64,000 nt of DNA from Congeria kusceri (taxonomy: Eukaryota > Mollusca > Bivalvia > Myida > Dreissenidae). The notes below the pieces were generated by a model, which saw nothing but the letters and a program-made list of their open reading frames with translations, made no database searches and had not been told where the DNA came from. Below are positions 59,880 through 64,000 of the stretch, one piece after another. The stretch's first letter is position 1; every line of letters begins with the position of its first letter. The translations under genes and the position numbers were made by a program. The stretch is from NCBI GenBank assembly GCA_027627225.1, contig CM051030.1:8874001-8938000 (forward strand), in the 5' to 3' direction.

Positions 59880-60408
59880 TGGAGTATTATTTACATTACT
59901 ACTACTTTAAGAAGTTATTTGTTTTTCATTCTCACCCTCCGTTGTAGAGTTTTCATTCCACGTATTGTTTATGATGACGTTGTTAATATTGTTTATATTG
60001 ATGACGTCATTGTTGTTGTTGTTGCATGTGCTATTTTGGATGTTAATTGTGTTAGTGTTGATAATATTGTTGTTGTTGTCAGCGGCGTTGTTGTTATGGA
60101 GATTGTTGCTGCATGCATGTGCTGTGTTTTTTTATTATTGGCAGAGATTGACTGGTGTTGTTAACTAAGCTGCTAGAGTCGTTTGTGTCAGTGTCAGTGG
60201 TTAATTCGCTAATTTTATCTAATTTAGAAATGTTATTAACTATTTCATTATTTATATATAAACATCGATTGTTATTAAATACATCAATATGTTTAGTTAT
60301 CGTTTTGCACTCACATAATTGCATTACCTCATTACAAAAGCAGCAAATGTTTCGTAGGCAGTCGCAGATATTGGTTTGGTTATATATAGCACGTCTGTCG
60401 GCACTATC
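59880..60408 (-). other. Inter-ORF region of the CR1-like LINE
   Basis: Between ORF1 stop and ORF2 start on the minus strand. Rich in GTT/AAC triplets (about 59,965-60,110). A short minus-strand frame at 60,094-60,324 is Asn/Thr/Ser-rich and may be the remains of a coding extension. No clear function. Confidence 0.4.
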
Positions 60409-62903
60409 CTAGTAAGGGGTGTAGAAATTGTTCATCGTGTCTCTAGTAGTACATCTGTTGAGCGGACTGTATTCAACTGCAGCAATATTCATAACTCGAT
60501 TGTTGTTGAAGGTGGGATACTTACTTCTGTCGAAAAGATTGTTTTGTGGGCTTCTTCTACAGTCTCTGGTGTTGTGATTTGTCATTTGACAGTTTTTGCA
60601 ATATAGTTGATTTCCATGTTGTTTATTCTTAATATTGTTTCTTGTTTGAGTGGAAAACGTCATGGTGTTCGTCTCTCTTGCGATGGGTTGTTTTTTACTA
60701 ATTTCGCACGATTTGTTAAATACTGAAACTAATGTTCTGGATCCATAATCACTGAGGTGTTTTGCGTCTTTGATGAAACAGTGCCTTACAGTAGTGTCCT
60801 CCCCGTACATGAACGATTTGTAACAATCAATTAATGTCACTCCGTGTTCTCGGCACATTTCACGTATGTAAATGTTCATTTTTATAAGGTTACAGTCATT
60901 TCTTGGACATAATGTGCATAGGTGCACTTTACACTGTTGGTCCTGGAGATGGCGCGCCAGACGTCGTAACTCATTTGAAGCAGCTTTTGCAGATGTCCCG
61001 TTGCTAATGTCATTTCCGCCAATGTAAATAATAATATTTTTATACCGACGCAAATCAGTGTCTTCTAGTTTTTTACGTACATTAGCTATACGACCTCCAC
61101 TCAGCTTGTTGATATCGATGATGCTGTCTAAGCCCCGTTGTTGTATTTCCTTCACTATGGAATCTCCAATGATCAATGTTCTTTCACGTTTCACGTTTTC
61201 AAAAGATGTTGATTTTTCAGCAGTTTTGTGAGAGGTTGCTGATTCTGTTGCTGAATCTGGTTTTTCTTTAGTCTTCTTCATAATGTCTGTCAATGAATTT
61301 AGTTTGTTTCCAATTGTTTCGTTGGCATTCTCAACATCGTGTTTCATGACGGCGAGTTTGTCTTCTAGTTCGTTTATTTGGTTTGATGCAGTCGAATGAC
61401 ATATATGTGTAGTTTTCTTTATGCTATAAATTTCATCTTTTATGATATTAATGTTTCTGGCGGTGTCCATAATAAACGATTTTAGTGAGTCCTGGACATT
61501 ACTGACTCTTTCTGTTAAATTCTTTATCATATTTAAAATTATTTCATAGTCAGTCTCGGGACTTCCGGTGACTTCCGGTCGGGAGTAACTTTTGGGGTTT
61601 TCTGCGCTTTCCGGTCTGGTGTCATGCTTAGGACTGTGTGCGATTTCCCCTCGGGATTCCTTTTTGGAACTTACGGTCGGAAGTCACTCTTGGGATATTC
61701 TGCGTTTTCCGTTCGGGTGTCTTGTTAATGACTATTTGCAATTTCCGGTCGGGATACCTTCCTCGGACTTTCTGCGTTTTCCGGTTGGGAGTCGATTTGG
61801 ACTTTTTCTGCGATTTCCGGTCGGGAGTTGCTCTTTAGATTTTCAGCGATTTCCGGTCGAGAGTTATATTTAGAACTTTCTGCGATTTCCGGTCGGGAGT
61901 AACTCTTGGGATATTCTGCGTTTTCCGTTCGGGTGTCTTGTTTATGACTATTTGCAATTTCCGGTCGGGATACCTTCTTCGGACTTTCAGCATTTTCCGG
62001 TCGGGAGTCGTTTTTGACTTTTTCTGCGATTTTCGGTCGGGAGTTGCTCTTTAGATTTTCAGCGAGTTGCGGTCGGGAGTTATATTTAGAACTTTCTACG
62101 ATTTACGGTCGGGAGTCACTCTTGGGATATTCTGCGTTTTCCGTTCGGGTGTCATGTTTATGACTACGTGTAATTTCCGGTCGGGTGACCTTTTTCGGAC
62201 TCATTACGTTTTCCGGTCGAGAGTCATTCTTGACATTTTCGACGATTTCCGATCGGCAGTCATATTTAGATCTTTCTGCGATTTCCTGTCTGGATTCACT
62301 TTTGGTACTTTGGGCGATTTCCGGTCGGGAGACTTTATTTCCACTTTCTGCGATTTCTGGCGTTTGTTCATTCAATGAATTATATTGGATAATAAGATAT
62401 TCGATTTGTTCATTTATTTCTTGCACTGTTGTGTTGTTCACAGCAAGAGATTGCTCAATGCTGTCCACAATGTTCGGCAAATCTTTTTGCATAAATTGGT
62501 TTACTTGCTTACCGTTCACAAGACAGGCCCGATTTGGTATGGTACATATTAAGAGTGTATATTGAGGTTTTTTCTAACTTAAAATTTTGTTTCAACAATA
62601 TTGCCTTTCTGGTCTAGCACTGGAGTTTTCTGACATTTGAATGGGTACTCACTTTTTTCTGAAGAGTAGTATTGCTCTGTTGCATTTTTCAAGAGCTCGT
62701 ATAGTCCGGCATTCAACACAAATTTTATTCCTCCGCTTGTTTCTGTGATCGATATTTCAGATCTTTTTGTCGCGGTCATCTTCTTCCAAACAGATTTTTC
62801 TCATTTAGTCTGTAATCACGTCTCTCATTCACCAGTGTTGATAGTCGTTCATATTGATCGGAAGAGTCCGTTAGTATTACAGCACTAGAAACGTCTGTCA
62901 TTT
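60409..62903 (-). pseudogene. CR1-like LINE ORF1 (repeats, coiled coil, SGNH esterase, CCHC), frameshifted
   Basis: Starts at an ATG at 62,901-62,903 (MTDVSSAVILTDSSDQYERL). A frame change near 62,775 leads into TATKRSEISITETSG; another near 62,530 leads into VNGKQVNQFMQKDLP. An in-frame repeat region follows, with a stop at 62,103-62,105 and a 1-base phase change near 61,650-61,670. From 61,530 to 60,409 the frame is open for 373 codons: a coiled coil, then an SGNH hydrolase domain with all four blocks (LIIGDSIV; LSGGRIANV; IYIGGNDI; DAKHLSDYG), then a CCHC knuckle, CKNCQMTNHNTRDC. By family, the esterase-type ORF1 is an RNA-binding partner of CR1-like LINEs; the esterase substrate is unknown. 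Confidence 0.8.
61561..62352 (-). repeat. Coding minisatellite: 36-bp units in a 216-bp higher-order repeat
   Basis: Degenerate 36-bp units with the core TTTCCGGTCGGGAGT (minus strand: Ser-Arg-Pro-Glu) encode an SRPEIAE-type peptide repeat inside LINE ORF1. A landmark, TGGGATATTCTGCGTTTTCC, recurs at 61,691, 61,907 and 62,123, exactly 216 bp apart, so six units form a higher-order repeat of 72 codons. Both periods are multiples of three, as expected if copy number changed while the frame was under selection. The region near 61,650 has lost this phase. Confidence 0.88.
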
Positions 62904-62950
62904 TGTTGAAGAACCTTTTACCACGATTAAACTTATATATATATAAAGAT

Positions 62951-63494
62951 TTTTTGCTGATCTACATCTTCTCGGAATATTTAGGAGTTTCACTTAAATA
63001 ACTTTTCATAAAGTAAAATAAATAATTTATTTTCTTAACGCTATTTTAAAAAATGTTGTTTACGTCGAACCGGACGTGACCTCATGGACTACGTGTAATT
63101 TCCGGTCGGGAGACCTTTTCGGACGTAACGTGACGTCATCCTCCAAATAAAATTATATGTCCCCTAAACACTATTCAACAAAAAACATTACGGCTTCGCT
63201 AATAAATGACGCATTACATTAAAAACATATATTTTCCAGTTGTAAGTCAGAATGCAAATAAGTGCATGAACGCATTATTTGTTTGTACAGGAGAATTTGC
63301 AGGGTAAACCGGTTTACGCTGAATACCTCGCTTCATATAGTAATTATATAGTTGTCAGATGGATCGTTAGCTATTAACGAACAAGAACACGATGTTTCGA
63401 AATCGTTTATAGCAACAGTGCATAAACCTTCGAACCCGGATATTGTTATATAATCAACTGACTTTGTATAAACCCTTTCTTTCTTCGATTGTGT
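62951..63494. other. LINE 5' region and right flank
   Basis: No gene seen. One isolated unit of the coding minisatellite lies at about 63,083-63,125 (GTAATTTCCGGTCGGGAGAC...TTTTCGGACG), followed by TGACGTCA. This may be part of the LINE's 5' UTR or a displaced repeat unit. Confidence 0.45.
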
Positions 63495-63650
63495 GGAAAG
63501 CCTGAAGCTTATTGAGAAACTTTCGGCCCCTTTTCATGGGTAGAATAAGTATAAAGGTCACTTGCAAGCCCTCCCGCGAACGGATCCAGCTGAGGACCTC
63601 CCGATCGCAAGGCGGACACCATAATGCCACTATACCAGTAATGCACCTAT
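63495..63650 (-). mobile_element. tRNA-derived SINE
   Basis: On the minus strand, starting near 63,645: ACTGGTATAGTGGCATTATG, GTGTCCGCCTTGCGATCGGG, AGGTCCTCAGCTGGATCC. This has tRNA layout: an A-box-like TGGTATAGTGGC, an anticodon-arm region, and a degraded B-box (about GGTCCTCAGCTGGATCC where GGTTCGATCC is expected). The body continues with GGGCTTGCAAGTGACCTTTA, then ACCCATGAAAAGGGGCCGAA, an arrangement I associate with bivalve tRNA-SINEs. Ends are approximate. Confidence 0.55.
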
Positions 63651-63928
63651 CAATATTTTCCCCCAGGGGGTAAGCGGCGGGCTGGCCCAGGGGACTTTAA
63701 CTAATTATCTTTTTGGGCGTCTAATTCTCTACCCTAGAGCAAAGCCACAGTGGGAGATGGTTGGTGGATCAAATGGCCCGGGGCCAATATTACCAGGATA
63801 AAAAATCCGACCAAAGTCAAAGTCTATTAACATTTTATCGGGACCCAGAATCATTCGGCGTGTCAAATTCCCGGCGGTCCCGAATATGCCCGCCGCTCAA
63901 CCGCCTCTCCCCCTGGGGGAAAATATTG
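63651..63928. mobile_element. 278-bp element with perfect 20-bp terminal inverted repeats
   Basis: CAATATTTTCCCCCAGGGGG (63,651-63,670) is the exact reverse complement of 63,909-63,928. An inner inverted pair, AGCGGCGGGC (63,673-63,682) and GCCCGCCGCT (63,889-63,898), extends the symmetry with a short indel. It is GC-rich against AT-rich surroundings and has no ORF. It fits a MITE or fold-back element that abuts the SINE. No target duplication was confirmed. Confidence 0.7.
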
Positions 63929-64000
63929 AAAGGAGCGTAAACTACGGCGACTTTTAAACATAAACTATCAACAGACTTGCTGTTAGTTAAAATGCATAAT
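63929..64000. other. Right edge, nothing recognised
   Basis: 72 bp of unassigned sequence up to the window end. Confidence 0.5.

Larger units (their letters stand above)
56527..62950 (-). mobile_element. CR1-like non-LTR retrotransposon, near full length, degraded
   Basis: On the minus strand: ORF1 (62,903 to 60,409) with an esterase, a 0.5-kb gap, ORF2 (59,879 to 57,076) with endonuclease and RT, then a 3' UTR ending in an AATAAA-containing block and a short (ATT)n tail at about 56,527-56,541. ORF1 with SGNH esterase plus CCHC, and RT boxes FLDLRKAFD, GVPQGSTLGP and LYADD, point to the CR1/L2 branch. Several frameshifts and stops show it is inactive. The exact 5' end is not defined; a target duplication was not found. 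Confidence 0.8.

Noticed and set aside
61592..62565. Plus-strand frames across the 36-bp repeats
   Set aside because: They are shadows of the minus-strand coding minisatellite, whose SRPE reading is continuous with the LINE ORF1.

Overview
This is an animal (eukaryotic) nuclear window: AT-rich, mostly non-coding, with spliced exon fragments, tRNA-derived repeats, non-LTR retrotransposons and inverted-repeat DNA elements. The retroelement types, the tRNA-derived repeat heads and a GTTATCTCCCTT motif (near 22,480) are what I would expect of a mollusc, most likely a bivalve. That is an inference from general appearance; no gene here fixes the species.

Layout. (1) 1-10,745 is a sparse left flank holding a short inverted-repeat element, a 31-bp tandem repeat, one convincing orphan first coding exon on the minus strand (3,208-3,315) and a broken two-exon gene fragment on the plus strand (5,033-5,652). 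(2) 10,746-56,818 is a tandem array of five copies (M1-M5) of one genomic module. Stripped of insertions the module is about 5.3-5.9 kb. In order it carries a GC-rich promoter-like motif cluster, the last two coding exons of a class I methyltransferase gene (METTL27/WBSCR27-like, minus strand), a 50-bp minisatellite ending in a tRNA-like sequence, and the 3' end of a CR1-like LINE. M1 and M2 also carry an 8.8-kb L1/Tx1-like LINE and a 759-bp element with perfect 80-bp terminal inverted repeats. M3-M5 preserve the empty sites of both. A 15,462-bp segment is present twice, almost identical, with both insertions inside it. (3) 56,527-about 62,950 is a long but mutated CR1-like LINE on the minus strand. 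Its first ORF encodes a coiled coil, a complete SGNH/GDSL esterase domain and a CCHC knuckle, and contains an in-frame 36-bp/216-bp higher-order repeat. (4) The right edge has a tRNA-derived SINE and a 278-bp inverted-repeat element.

How it fits together. The methyltransferase exons are intact only in M5, the copy closest to where the missing upstream exons would lie on the minus strand (beyond 64,000). M4 to M1 lie downstream as extra, progressively damaged terminal-exon copies. The simplest history is: local duplication of a gene's 3' end together with a neighbouring LINE 3' end; divergence and minisatellite length change; insertion of the L1/Tx1 LINE and the inverted-repeat element into one module; then a recent unequal crossover that duplicated that enlarged module. 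Whether the downstream terminal exons are ever spliced in is the main open biological question. Whether the 15.46-kb duplication is real or an assembly artefact is the main technical one.
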